Origin: Bacteroidaceae bacterium | GTDB taxonomy: Bacteria; Bacteroidota; Bacteroidia; Bacteroidales; Bacteroidaceae | Length of the DNA: 64,000 nt | NCBI GenBank assembly: GCA_016286165.1 | Contig: JAEESE010000013.1 | Coordinates: forward strand, 62,001-126,000 | Direction of reading: 5' to 3' | In this document: one piece after another, positions 25,772-39,214 of the stretch | How positions within the stretch are numbered: the stretch's first letter is position 1 | How the letters are laid out: each line of letters starts with the position of its first letter | Position numbers and translations under genes: made by a program | The notes under the pieces: model-generated | Told to the model about the DNA's origin: nothing | What the model saw: the letters and a program-made list of their open reading frames with translations, nothing else | Database searches by the model: none

Positions 25772-28012
25772 ATGAAACAGAAACTTATTTTTCATCAAAT
25801 CAAACTGGCGCTGGTGATTGCCTTCATTGGATGTATCGCTTCAGCTTGCCATGAGGAAATTGATACAGGTGCTCGCTTCACGTTGAAAGAGTACACGGTC
25901 CTCTCATATCTCACTGAGGGACCTGACTCAGCACTCTTTACAGAGTATGTCAAGCTGCTCCATCAGGTGCCTGTAAGTTCCCGCTCTGAATCATCTGTCG
26001 CACAGCTGTTGTCTGCACGCGGAAAATATACTTGTTTCGCTCCTGACAACGAAGCCATTCAGGCGTATCTCGACAGCCTGTACGCCAAAGGCGTTATCTC
26101 AGCCCCCAATTGGGAGAGTATTACTAATCAGGCGACCTTGGACTCTATTCGTAAGGTTATAGTACTGAATAGTGTTATTGATGGTAGTCGCAACGGCGAG
26201 ATATACGAAATCGGTACCATTTCCTCCAAGGATGATAACGACGAGTTGCCTACGGCAAATCTCTATGATCGTAAGCTCTACAAGACGTCTATTCAACAGA
26301 CCGACTCTATATTCATGAATGGTGTGGCTCTCATCGACCTCAACCACCGTGATATTGAAACGATCAATGGTCGTGTACACCAAGTACATGCCGTCATAGC
26401 TCCTAGCAATGACACCATGGCTGATATCTTCCGCCAGCGTATAGCTGAGAACAAGCACGGATTCCTCGTGATGTCCAAGCTCATTCTGGCTTGCGGACTT
26501 GAGGACACGCTGAGCAAGACCCGCGATGACACATGGGAACAGCTCTTCCTCACTAATCAGGTGAAAGACTTACGTGTTCACCCCACTGAGCAGACTGGTA
26601 CAATTCCCGAACACCGCAAGTATGGTTTCACGGTCTTCGCCGAGACCGATGACTTGTGGGAAACCGAGATTGGCAAAGCCGCTCAGGACATTACCATCAA
26701 CGACGTTAAGGATTACCTCATCAGCAAAGGTGCTTACCCCGACGCATCCACTGACAATGATTTCGAAGACGAAAGAAACATCATCAATCAGTTCGTCACC
26801 TATCATATCCTGCCAGAGAAGTTAAGTCGCGACCGTTTGGTCATCCACTACAATGAAAAAGGATATTACTGGAAGACCTCCGGCACAAACTACACCATTC
26901 CTGTATATGAATATTTCACAACGCTTGGCAAACGTCGCCTGCTTAAGATATTCGAGAGCGCAGAGTCCAACGGCATCTATCTCAACCGTTTCCCCATCCT
27001 GCGTAACGGACGTGGTGAATATGGCCCAGAGAATCTAAATGTCGACGACTATCACGAGAGCGGAAAGTTCCGCGACATCGGCAGCAGCTTTGCCATGTAC
27101 CCAGATGAGAACGTCGGCAACAAGATTCTTGTTGATGCCGTAGGCGATGCTCAGCATGAGAACCTCCTCAATGGTTGCATCTATCCTATCGAGCGCATTC
27201 TGGTTTACACCGAGAACATACAAAAGCGCTTGGGCGGTGAAAGAATCCGTATCGACATGGCTGCCATGTTCCCCGAGATGATGAACAACGACCTTCGTCG
27301 TCCTCTGAGCTACTATTCCTATGGTGCTAACCAAACCCGTGGCTTCCCTCAGAACTACAACTATCTGGAGGATGTCCGCATGGAGGAAGGAACAGAGTTC
27401 TACTACTTCACCGGACATGACCGTGGTTGGAGTAACTACCAGATGGACGAATACAACATCATTGGTAAGTACGAGTTCACCATGAAACTGCCACCAGTAC
27501 CTATCAAGGGACACTACGAAGTACGTTTCGGCGTCAGCTCTGGTTCACAAGTACGTAGTATGTGTCAGGTTTACTTTGGTAACGATTTGAATTATCTGCC
27601 TGCTGCAGGTATTCCTATGGACCTCCGTATCGGTTTTGTAAACCATCGCTTCCGCAACGGCACCCAGGCCTCTAACTTCGGCTACTCTTCCACTGCTGAC
27701 TACGAGAACGAATATAGGAATCTAACTATGGAGGAACAGGATGAAGTGACGAAGTCTCTACGCTCTCGTGGCTTTATGAAAGGTCCTAAGTACTTCCACA
27801 TCGGAAATGGTACCGGCGCTAATGTAGGTATGCAAGGCGAACACGTAACACGCCGTATCATGGTGAGTGCAGACCTCGATCCCGACAAGACCTACTACAT
27901 CCGCTTCAAGAACGTTCTCAACGACGCAGATTCCCAGTTCTTCATGGACTACTTCGAATTCGTTTCGAAGGATGTCTATGACAATCCCGTCGAGCCCGAG
28001 GACTATTGGTAA
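25772..28012 (+). CDS. Fasciclin-domain surface lipoprotein with a C-terminal beta-sandwich-like region
   Basis: A 746-residue protein with lipobox IASAC followed by HEE. The start at 25772 is chosen for the compact signal; 25754 is possible. FAS1-type segments are visible at the N-terminus (SVAQLLSARGKYTCFAPDNEAIQAYL) and after about residue 230 (YGFTVFAETDDLWETEIGKA). The last 250 residues are rich in strands (KGHYEVRFGVSSGSQVRSM, KTYYIRFKNVLNDADSQFF) and resemble a ligand-binding beta sandwich; no family could be named. It probably works with the SusCD pair just upstream. Confidence 0.7.
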   Translation: MKQKLIFHQIKLALVIAFIGCIASACHEEIDTGARFTLKEYTVLSYLTEGPDSALFTEYVKLLHQVPVSSRSESSVAQLLSARGKYTCFAPDNEAIQAYLDSLYAKGVISAPNWESITNQATLDSIRKVIVLNSVIDGSRNGEIYEIGTISSKDDNDELPTANLYDRKLYKTSIQQTDSIFMNGVALIDLNHRDIETINGRVHQVHAVIAPSNDTMADIFRQRIAENKHGFLVMSKLILACGLEDTLSKTRDDTWEQLFLTNQVKDLRVHPTEQTGTIPEHRKYGFTVFAETDDLWETEIGKAAQDITINDVKDYLISKGAYPDASTDNDFEDERNIINQFVTYHILPEKLSRDRLVIHYNEKGYYWKTSGTNYTIPVYEYFTTLGKRRLLKIFESAESNGIYLNRFPILRNGRGEYGPENLNVDDYHESGKFRDIGSSFAMYPDENVGNKILVDAVGDAQHENLLNGCIYPIERILVYTENIQKRLGGERIRIDMAAMFPEMMNNDLRRPLSYYSYGANQTRGFPQNYNYLEDVRMEEGTEFYYFTGHDRGWSNYQMDEYNIIGKYEFTMKLPPVPIKGHYEVRFGVSSGSQVRSMCQVYFGNDLNYLPAAGIPMDLRIGFVNHRFRNGTQASNFGYSSTADYENEYRNLTMEEQDEVTKSLRSRGFMKGPKYFHIGNGTGANVGMQGEHVTRRIMVSADLDPDKTYYIRFKNVLNDADSQFFMDYFEFVSKDVYDNPVEPEDYW

Positions 28013-28031
28013 TTAATTAAATTTTGCAACT

Positions 28032-29975
28032 ATGATACAAGGAAAAATCAAACAATGCATCCAAGCAGGTTTAATGGGAATAGCTCTGCTGGCCATCTCT
28101 CCTGCCTGCACCGATGACCACTTCGAGTTGCGCGACGGAGGCGGTGTAGGAGATAATGCCACTGCTACCCTATGGGAGCAGATCAAAGCTAACCCCGACC
28201 TGAGCAATTTCGCACAAATCGCAGCGCAGACTCCGGCGTTCAAGGACGAGAAACATCCCATCAAGGAATACACCTTTAAGGATGTGCTCTCAAGCAATCA
28301 AATCCTCACGGTGTTTGCTCCGACCAATGACGTATTCACTGCCGCTGATGTTCATTATTACGACTCGCTCGTTAAGGTTCGTCCATACGACGTATTCCTT
28401 CGCCTTGTGGGTAATCACATTGCGAGGAATCGCTACGTAGCAACCGGACAGAATCCCGACGGCAAGCCCGAGCGCATCATCATGGTCAACAACAAGAAAG
28501 GCTACTTTGACCGCTTAGGTTTCTTTGACCGTTCAGAGACGCCCGCAGTCAGGACACCGCTTAAAGAAGCCAACATCCCTGCTACGAATGGTGTCTTGCA
28601 TAAGTTAGGCACAGTTTCGCCTTTCGCATATAATGTATATGAGTACATTCGTGCCAACGATGCCATGTATCGTCATCTTAACGAGTGGATAGAGAAACAC
28701 GACACTCTGTACTTTAATGCAGAGATCAGCGCTGAGTCTGGAGCGAACCCCATCACAGGTGAGCCTATCTACGTTGATAGCGTGTACACGCGTTACAACT
28801 CGCTTTACAACCGCTCCTACAGCCCACGTGCCGAGGAATGGGTTATGCCACACAAGGGCATTGATGCAAACCTCGAGGCAGAGGATAGTATCTGGGCCGT
28901 AATTCTGCCCACCGATGCCGCTTGGGAAGAGGCTTACGCCAACATGAAAGACGAATATGTATATGCAAATACATATTTCGACAAGACCAAGGAGGACGCC
29001 CTCGTCAAGGACGATGCTTCAGCCAAGCGTGGCATGACACTAACCGTCACCGACTCACTCTCCGACATCTCTTTCAACATGGATATGGTAGCCCCAATGG
29101 CCATTAATGTTCGTGAGCAGAAACGTATCCCCGAGCAGCCTACATTCTGGACATTAGAAACGTTCCAGAAGTTTGATATCGTAAAGATGTTCAACACACG
29201 CTCCGACACCATCACTGTGGACGAGAAAGCTACTCAGGACGTCAAGTCACTTCTCTTTGACGGGAAAGAGCCTGTCACTGTCAGCAACGGTGTAGTTTAC
29301 CCTGTTGACCACTGGAACTATCAGAAAGCATGGGGCTATAAGGATGTGGAAGTTAAGGCAAGTCGCGCCAACATCTTCCAGGGTGCTCGTTACAACCTGA
29401 CAGCACAGGAACAGAAAGAGCGCACTTACAATTCACATTTCGAAGTCACGAGCTTTAACAGTGAGGCAAGTGCACTGGCCAACGACAGTGCTTTAGGCCG
29501 TGTCAGCAAGAACACCTTCATGACATTCTACAAAGATACTGGCACGCCAAGTGTAGAATTTATACTACGTGACGACGAGCAAGACCGCCAGATTCGCAGC
29601 AACATACCATACGATATTTACATTGTAATGGTTCCGGACTTCTATCGCGCAGACCCTGACTCTATAGTAGCTTATGTCCCAGGCGAAACGCCTTTCAAGA
29701 AGAACAAACTGCAGGTGCAGATCAACCGTCTGACTGAAGACGGCAAGGAACAGAAGACCGGTGCTTCAGACATGCGCTTCGATTACAACGGTGAGAAGGT
29801 CGACACTATCTATGCAGGTACTATCACCTTCCCATATTCCTACCGCAATATCCCAAAGAGCTACCCAACGATTACCATCCAATCGCAAACCATCAATAGC
29901 TCTTTGCAAAAAGAAGGATATCAGCGAACGTTCTCGATAGACCGCATCATCCTGCGAGCCAGAAAGAATGATTAA
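28032..29975 (+). CDS. Fasciclin-domain surface lipoprotein
   Basis: A 647-residue protein with lipobox ISPAC followed by TDDHFE. A FAS1 domain is visible at about residues 45-200 (FKDVLSSNQILTVFAPTND, then NGVLHKLGTVSPFAYNVYEYI). A second, more diverged unit follows (SIWAVILPTDAAWEEAYANM). The C-terminal part is probably beta-rich. It lies between two SusCD pairs with gaps of 19 and 29 bp, so it is surely part of the same transcript. Confidence 0.72.
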   Translation: MIQGKIKQCIQAGLMGIALLAISPACTDDHFELRDGGGVGDNATATLWEQIKANPDLSNFAQIAAQTPAFKDEKHPIKEYTFKDVLSSNQILTVFAPTNDVFTAADVHYYDSLVKVRPYDVFLRLVGNHIARNRYVATGQNPDGKPERIIMVNNKKGYFDRLGFFDRSETPAVRTPLKEANIPATNGVLHKLGTVSPFAYNVYEYIRANDAMYRHLNEWIEKHDTLYFNAEISAESGANPITGEPIYVDSVYTRYNSLYNRSYSPRAEEWVMPHKGIDANLEAEDSIWAVILPTDAAWEEAYANMKDEYVYANTYFDKTKEDALVKDDASAKRGMTLTVTDSLSDISFNMDMVAPMAINVREQKRIPEQPTFWTLETFQKFDIVKMFNTRSDTITVDEKATQDVKSLLFDGKEPVTVSNGVVYPVDHWNYQKAWGYKDVEVKASRANIFQGARYNLTAQEQKERTYNSHFEVTSFNSEASALANDSALGRVSKNTFMTFYKDTGTPSVEFILRDDEQDRQIRSNIPYDIYIVMVPDFYRADPDSIVAYVPGETPFKKNKLQVQINRLTEDGKEQKTGASDMRFDYNGEKVDTIYAGTITFPYSYRNIPKSYPTITIQSQTINSSLQKEGYQRTFSIDRIILRARKND

Positions 29976-30004
29976 CAATGTGAACCCAAAACAAAACTGA
30001 AATC

Positions 30005-33000
30005 ATGAGTATGAGATTCATTCAATCAAACCTCTATAAGACATTCTGCCGTGCACTCTGTCTGATGCTCGTTTCTGGGGCAAGCATTGTTCCAGCTTTG
30101 GCTCAAGACGAAGTCGACGCGGAAGGTATCGCCGAGGCCGACAGCCTGGCTCTTGTCAAGCGCCGCTTGGCAAAGAAGCCTGAGAAACAATATGAAATGA
30201 AGCATGTTGCCGGTACCATCACTGATGGTGCTACAGGAGCTCCTATGGGCGGCGTCCGTATTCAGGCACTTCAGCTTCCTAAGTATTCCACTCTTACCGA
30301 GGAGGATGGCACTTACAGCTTTGATGTTCCTGTATTCTGCAATGCCGTCATTGTAGATGCTCCTGAATACAACATGATCCAATTAGCCATTAAGGGCGAA
30401 ACCGGACAAGATGCAAGCCTCTTGAGCAGCAAATTCTCCAAGTTCTACACAGATGGAACTACCATCATTTCGCAAAAGAAGGTTATGCTTGACCAAACAA
30501 GCTCTATCACTGTAGAGACCGACATTCAGAACCTTCTGGCTGGCGACGTACACTCCACCAGCCGTAGCGCTTTGGTAGGACAAGGAGCATATATGACCAT
30601 CCGTGGTGTCAACTCTCTCAATGCTAATGCCCAGCCTCTCTTTATCATCGATGGAAATATGGTAGATCTTCAGCAAGAGCGCACAGCCCTTCACGAAGGT
30701 TTCTTCAACAACATCCTTGCTGGCCTCGACCCCGAGAATGTTGAGAGCATTCAAGTGATAAAGAACGGTACAGCTCTCTATGGCGCCAAAGGTGCTAATG
30801 GTGTCATCATCATCAACACCAAGCGCGGTCATAGTATGGCTACTAAAATTAATGTACGCGTGTACGGAGGCGTTGAACTGGCACCCAGCCGTCTGCAGAT
30901 GATGGATGGCGACGCATACCGCAACTACCTCAGCGAGTTGGCCGGAACTGTCAAGGACGTTCGCGAGTCCACAACAGCCAACCTCAGCAAGTATGCGTTC
31001 CTCAACGAAGCACCCGAGAGCAGTAACTACTACCGCAGCGTGTTCCACAACAACACCGATTGGCAGAAAAACCTGTATCATGCAGCCTTCACCCAGAACT
31101 ACAAAGTGAGCGTTGAAGGTGGTGATGATGTAGGTATGTACGACCTCTCGCTTGGCTACACAAAGGGTGATGCGACTCTCAAGGGCAACGACTTCAGCCG
31201 CCTGAACCTTCGATTCAACACTGATATCACAGTCTTCGAGAAAGTAAAGGCTGGGCTTGACATCGCTTACAACCAGACCAGCTACAACCTTCTTGACAAT
31301 GGTTGGAGTAGTGAATATGAGATGCAGAACATTGGTTCAACCAATGTCCTCGGCCTTATCCAGGCTCCATTCCTCTCACCCTATTCCTACTATCACGACG
31401 AGAACACTGGGCGCCTTGAGCTTTCACACGACTATGCCGGTAAGTATGCTTCTACAGCCAGCGTTGGCCAATGGGTACAGAATCCTTTCGCCTTCCCGCA
31501 TGGCTTGGACTACGATATCAACGAGTGTCTGCGCAACCCCTACTGGATTGTCAAGAATGGTAAGGGCAAGAACAAGAACTATGCAGAGTTGACGCAGATA
31601 AGCATCAATTTCTCACCGAAGTATCAGATTACAAAGCAGCTGGCCATCAGCGACCGTTTCAATTACACATTGAACCGTAACAATGAGAAGTACTTCCTGC
31701 CAATCAACGGTGCTACGTTGTACTTCCTTAAAGACCTCGGTGAAATCTCGTCCGTACTGAAGTCTCAGTTCACAAAGGAGAGCACCATCAACAACGACCT
31801 ACGTGTTGAGTGGGGCAACAACTACGGCGCTCATACCATCAACCTCTTCGGTGGCTGGCGCTACAACAACTACGGCTATAGCTACTCTTATATGCGTGGT
31901 TATAACAATGAGAACGATAAGTTGCCCAATATCTCCAAGAACATGCAGTACGTCAACTACGGCGGTACTAAGGACAACTGGATAGACATGGCATACTACT
32001 TCAATGCCGACTACAACTTCCAGAACAAGTACTTCGCACAGTTCACCATTTCGACGCAAGCCAGCAGCCGTTTCGGTCATGAGACCAAGGATGGTTTCCA
32101 CCTTGGAAACGTCAGTTGGGGTATCTTCCCCAGCCTGCAGGCAGGATGGATTATCAGCAACGAAGGTTGGTTCGACACCACTCGCGGCATCAACTATCTT
32201 AAGCTGACCGCTGGCTTCGACCAGAGTGGCAACGACGGCATCGACTACTACGCAGCCCGCACTTACTGGGAGAGCCAACAGCACTCTGAGAACACTGTTG
32301 GTCTCGTGCTCAAGAACATCGAGAATACCAGCATTCAATGGGAAACCACCACACGCTACAATGTGGCACTGCAAGGTTCGTTCCTCCACAACCGTCTGAA
32401 TGCAGGTCTCGACCTCTTCTGGAGTAAGACCGATAACTTGCTCACGCTTAAGGACCTCGATTACCTCTCCGGTCTCGGTAAGTACTGGACTAACGATGGC
32501 CAGTTGAAGAACCGTGGCTTCGAGTTCAATGCAGCTGCAGCTCTTGTAAACCGCAAGAATGTAACTTGGGAAGTAGGAGCCAGCATTGGCCATTACAACA
32601 ACAAGATTACCAAGCTTCCGTCGACTGACCTTATGACATTCACCGATGTTTACGGCAACGTAACGAACGTCATCAAGGGACACACCTCAAGCATTTATGG
32701 CAAGGACAACGTACTCACAGCCGTTGGCTATGCTGCCGGAACCTTCTTCGGTTGGCAGACCAATGGTGTCCTGTCATCTGATGCAGAGGCAAGCAAAGCT
32801 GGTGCCAAGGGTTACCTTAAGTACCCCACTGGTTTGAAAGAGAACCCATATAGCGACTTCCAGGCCGGCGATGTACGTTTTGTTGACCAAAATGGCGACG
32901 GTGTCATCGATGATAACGACCGTGTAGCTATCGGAAATCCCAATCCCGACATCTATGGCAACATCTTCACCAATCTCACATGGAAGAACTTGCGCCTCGA

Positions 33001-33442
33001 TGTTAACTTCCGTTACTCTCTCGGCAACGATGTTTACAACTACCAGCGTTCAATTCTTGAAGGAGCTAACACCACCTACAACCAGACTGCTGCTATGAGA
33101 AACCGTTGGGCATATGAAGGCCAGATCACCGATATGCCTAAGGTCACTTATATCGACAGCGAAGACTGGCGCAACAACGAGCGCATGTCAGATCGTTGGA
33201 TTGAAGATGGCAGTTACCTCAAACTCAAGAACGTTCGCCTGACATACGTCATCCCCGTACACAACGAGTACATTCAAGGTATGCGCGTATGGGGTGAAGC
33301 CAACAACCTGTTCACTATCACCCGTTACCTCGGTGTCGATCCCGAAACAAGCGCACGCAACAGCGTTCTCTTCCAGGGCATCGATACAGGCTTGCTATCT
33401 GTAGGTCGCAGCTTCAACCTGGGTGTTTCTATCAACCTCTAA
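30005..33442 (+). CDS. SusC/RagA-family TonB-dependent outer-membrane transporter (second)
   Basis: An 1145-residue importer with a signal peptide ending PALAQ. The carboxypeptidase-regulatory-like domain (VAGTITDGATGAPMGGVRIQ) lies after a charged linker (VKRRLAKKPEKQYEMK). Plug motifs include YMTIRGVNSLNANAQPLFII and VIKNGTALYGAKGANGVIII. The barrel ends SVGRSFNLGVSINL. It is clearly diverged from the first SusC of this operon, so the two pairs probably bind different ligands or arose from an old duplication. No N-terminal signalling (STN) domain is visible. Confidence 0.9.
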   Translation: MSMRFIQSNLYKTFCRALCLMLVSGASIVPALAQDEVDAEGIAEADSLALVKRRLAKKPEKQYEMKHVAGTITDGATGAPMGGVRIQALQLPKYSTLTEEDGTYSFDVPVFCNAVIVDAPEYNMIQLAIKGETGQDASLLSSKFSKFYTDGTTIISQKKVMLDQTSSITVETDIQNLLAGDVHSTSRSALVGQGAYMTIRGVNSLNANAQPLFIIDGNMVDLQQERTALHEGFFNNILAGLDPENVESIQVIKNGTALYGAKGANGVIIINTKRGHSMATKINVRVYGGVELAPSRLQMMDGDAYRNYLSELAGTVKDVRESTTANLSKYAFLNEAPESSNYYRSVFHNNTDWQKNLYHAAFTQNYKVSVEGGDDVGMYDLSLGYTKGDATLKGNDFSRLNLRFNTDITVFEKVKAGLDIAYNQTSYNLLDNGWSSEYEMQNIGSTNVLGLIQAPFLSPYSYYHDENTGRLELSHDYAGKYASTASVGQWVQNPFAFPHGLDYDINECLRNPYWIVKNGKGKNKNYAELTQISINFSPKYQITKQLAISDRFNYTLNRNNEKYFLPINGATLYFLKDLGEISSVLKSQFTKESTINNDLRVEWGNNYGAHTINLFGGWRYNNYGYSYSYMRGYNNENDKLPNISKNMQYVNYGGTKDNWIDMAYYFNADYNFQNKYFAQFTISTQASSRFGHETKDGFHLGNVSWGIFPSLQAGWIISNEGWFDTTRGINYLKLTAGFDQSGNDGIDYYAARTYWESQQHSENTVGLVLKNIENTSIQWETTTRYNVALQGSFLHNRLNAGLDLFWSKTDNLLTLKDLDYLSGLGKYWTNDGQLKNRGFEFNAAAALVNRKNVTWEVGASIGHYNNKITKLPSTDLMTFTDVYGNVTNVIKGHTSSIYGKDNVLTAVGYAAGTFFGWQTNGVLSSDAEASKAGAKGYLKYPTGLKENPYSDFQAGDVRFVDQNGDGVIDDNDRVAIGNPNPDIYGNIFTNLTWKNLRLDVNFRYSLGNDVYNYQRSILEGANTTYNQTAAMRNRWAYEGQITDMPKVTYIDSEDWRNNERMSDRWIEDGSYLKLKNVRLTYVIPVHNEYIQGMRVWGEANNLFTITRYLGVDPETSARNSVLFQGIDTGLLSVGRSFNLGVSINL

Positions 33443-33454
33443 TCCCATCCTATC

Positions 33455-35707
33455 ATGATGAAAAAGAATATAATAGCAACTCTCCTCTGCGCCATCACCC
33501 TGAGCATCGGTTTTTCCTCTTGTGAGGATATGCTCACTGGTGACATGGATCGCCATATCGAGATTGACGAGTTGGCGCAAGATACCCTTTACAGCTATTG
33601 GGGCATCCTGCGCAGCCTCCAGCATGTGGCCGAGCGCTACGTCATCCTCGGCGAATGTCGTGGCGACTTGGTTGATGGCACCCAATATGTAAGCGATTCC
33701 ATCAATGCTATACTTGAATTCGGCCTTACCGGCAGCACTGCCGACGGCTCGAACCGATTCCTTAAGGCAGCTGACTTTTATCACGTAGTCAACTCGTGCA
33801 ACGCATATCTTTACCGCGCTGACACAGCCACAGTTTCAGGTCTCAACCGACCGCTCATGCTCAGCGAGTATGCCCAGGTGGCTACAATCCGCGCTTGGGC
33901 CTACCTTCAGTTGGTTCTCAACTACGGCCGCGTACCATATTTCGAAAAGCCCATGCTTTCGACTGCTGATATGGAAGACTTCCGTAAGGCCGCCCAATAC
34001 ATCGATGCTAACACCCTTGCCACATCAGGCGTAGCACAACTGGTGGACAAACTCCGCTATGTACCTACATATTTCGCTGGCGACAGCATCCGTGTTATAG
34101 GCTATCCCAATTACTACAACTATGGCCGCACACAGGTTATCGCCCACTCTTCACAATGCATCTTCCCACAAGATGTAGTGCTCGGCGATATGTATCTGCT
34201 GCGCGCTCAAGGCGAAGGCTCCGAGGCTGATTACCGCTTGGCTGCTCAGCACTACTACAACTTCCTAAACTCCGAGAAAGGTGGGCCATTGTTGCCTAAC
34301 ACCCTTCAAGGTTTTATGGAAAAAGACATGAGAACAGAACAGTATCAGTTGCGGTCGGGCGACTGGATAAACATGTACCGTACACGTAATGCCACAAGCA
34401 AGTCTGCTGAGATTGTGACCATCATCCCCAGCAATACTAACAAACTGTGGGGCGAGGTACTGCGCGGCATCAACGAACTGTTCGGCTTTGAGGCAACCAT
34501 CCGAGTCAACACATCAACGGCCGACACTGTAACTACTGCCAGCATCTCACTGCGTAGGGAGTTTGAGCACCAACTCGATGCCTCTAAGGCTTACTTCAAC
34601 CTGAACAAGAGTCAGAATTTCGAAGCATACATCGGTCCCGAAGGTAAGGAAGTATGTACCGTTCTACCAGGTGCAGGTGACGCTCGTTATTGGATGGCTA
34701 CTACCACCTATACCGACTACGAAAAGGGTGCACAGGAAGAGGCTACCTTCGTTCAGAAGCAGAACCCCGGTGGCGCTTTCACCACTACCTATCCTGTCAT
34801 CTATCGTAAGGCTAGCATATGGTTGCACTTTGCCGAAGCTCTCAATGGTGCAGGTTTCCCAGGCTTTGCCTTCGCTATTCTGCGCCACGGCTTGATTGGC
34901 ACCGAGCAGTGGGTACCCACTGAAGAGAGCGATTATTCTTTCGACACATTCAAGTATTACGACCCAACACTCGCCACCGAGGATGCTGACACCACGTTCT
35001 TTGCTACTATTGAGGATTTATACGAAACCTTCCAAGAAGGTCTCGACACCCTCACCACGTCTGAGGACTCGCTGGCATTCATCTCTGAGCACACAGGACG
35101 CGTTGGCCTAACACGCTCACAGATACCGGCTCCTGGCGGCATCGTATGTGACTACATCAGCCGTCGCGAGATGGAAAAAGCAAAGGGTTTGGGATTCCTC
35201 GACTTCAACACTTATTTCCTAAGAGGTGAGACTGGTAACACATCTCTCGACCTTTGGTCTGGCATCACAGAGTATGGCCTAAGCAGACGACTCACCGACC
35301 AGAACCCGGCAGGACCTATGACTATGGGTATCCACCAACGTGGCAACGGCCCGCTGAAGATTCTTGAGCGACAGACGACTTACAACTACGTCGACCAAAT
35401 CAACAAGATGCTTGCACTCTACGAAGGTCAGGAAGAACCTCTCACCGAAGCTGAGATCTACGACCCCAATAACCTGCGTACTGTGCAGAAAGCCATCGCA
35501 GCACTCATCCTTGATGAACTAGCTCTGGAAACAAGCTTTGAGGGCAACCGTTTCTTCGACCTCCTCACCTATAGCCGCTTTATCGGTGGCACACAAGGCG
35601 TAGAGCGTGTAGCTAAGAAGATATCAGAACGTAGCGGAGAGTCCAACAATGCTCTCTACAGCCACCTGCTCAACCAAAGCAACTGGTACTTCAAACTTCC
35701 CATGTAA
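33455..35707 (+). CDS. SusD/RagB-family outer-membrane lipoprotein (second)
   Basis: A 750-residue lipoprotein with lipobox GFSSC followed by EDM. The SusD-like N-terminal helical region (TIRAWAYLQLVLNYGRVPYFEKP) and the late ILDELALETSFEGNRFFDLLTYSRFI are recognisable. At 750 residues it is about 150-200 residues longer than an average SusD, mostly through an enlarged middle. It is the last gene of the operon and is followed by a terminator. Confidence 0.82.
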   Translation: MMKKNIIATLLCAITLSIGFSSCEDMLTGDMDRHIEIDELAQDTLYSYWGILRSLQHVAERYVILGECRGDLVDGTQYVSDSINAILEFGLTGSTADGSNRFLKAADFYHVVNSCNAYLYRADTATVSGLNRPLMLSEYAQVATIRAWAYLQLVLNYGRVPYFEKPMLSTADMEDFRKAAQYIDANTLATSGVAQLVDKLRYVPTYFAGDSIRVIGYPNYYNYGRTQVIAHSSQCIFPQDVVLGDMYLLRAQGEGSEADYRLAAQHYYNFLNSEKGGPLLPNTLQGFMEKDMRTEQYQLRSGDWINMYRTRNATSKSAEIVTIIPSNTNKLWGEVLRGINELFGFEATIRVNTSTADTVTTASISLRREFEHQLDASKAYFNLNKSQNFEAYIGPEGKEVCTVLPGAGDARYWMATTTYTDYEKGAQEEATFVQKQNPGGAFTTTYPVIYRKASIWLHFAEALNGAGFPGFAFAILRHGLIGTEQWVPTEESDYSFDTFKYYDPTLATEDADTTFFATIEDLYETFQEGLDTLTTSEDSLAFISEHTGRVGLTRSQIPAPGGIVCDYISRREMEKAKGLGFLDFNTYFLRGETGNTSLDLWSGITEYGLSRRLTDQNPAGPMTMGIHQRGNGPLKILERQTTYNYVDQINKMLALYEGQEEPLTEAEIYDPNNLRTVQKAIAALILDELALETSFEGNRFFDLLTYSRFIGGTQGVERVAKKISERSGESNNALYSHLLNQSNWYFKLPM

Positions 35708-35719
35708 ACAATACGACAA

Positions 35720-35753
35720 CGTAACTGGGCACTACCCTATCAGCCAAGTTACG
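35720..35753 (+). other. Hairpin directly after the SusCD operon
   Basis: CGTAACTGGGC and GCCAAGTTACG pair with one mismatch. It starts 12 bases after the stop codon and 11 bases before the main terminator. It may stabilise the 3' end of the transcript. Confidence 0.4.
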
Positions 35754-35764
35754 CGACTATAAGC

Positions 35765-35810
35765 AAAAACGCACAGGCGTGTCTTCCTGACAAGCTTGTG
35801 CGTTTTTTTT
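35765..35810 (+). terminator. Rho-independent terminator of the fasciclin-SusCD operon
   Basis: AAAAACGCACAGGCGTG pairs with CAAGCTTGTGCGTTTTT (one mismatch, one G-T pair) and is followed by further T. The T-rich end is on the + strand. The remaining gap up to the next promoter (35811-35960) is AT-rich and holds no gene that I can see. Confidence 0.8.
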
Positions 35811-35898
35811 CATTTTTCATATTACAATCGTTTCTTCTTATTCATTGTCGAATCATAGGGCAAAGACCTTATTCTTATAACCCATGAAATGTCAATAA

Positions 35899-39213
<3,315 letters not shown>

Positions 39214-39214
39214 G

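Noticed and set aside
31799..32683. 294-codon minus-strand frame inside the second SusC
   Set aside because: It overlaps a clear TonB-dependent barrel and shows no family motif, signal or promoter.
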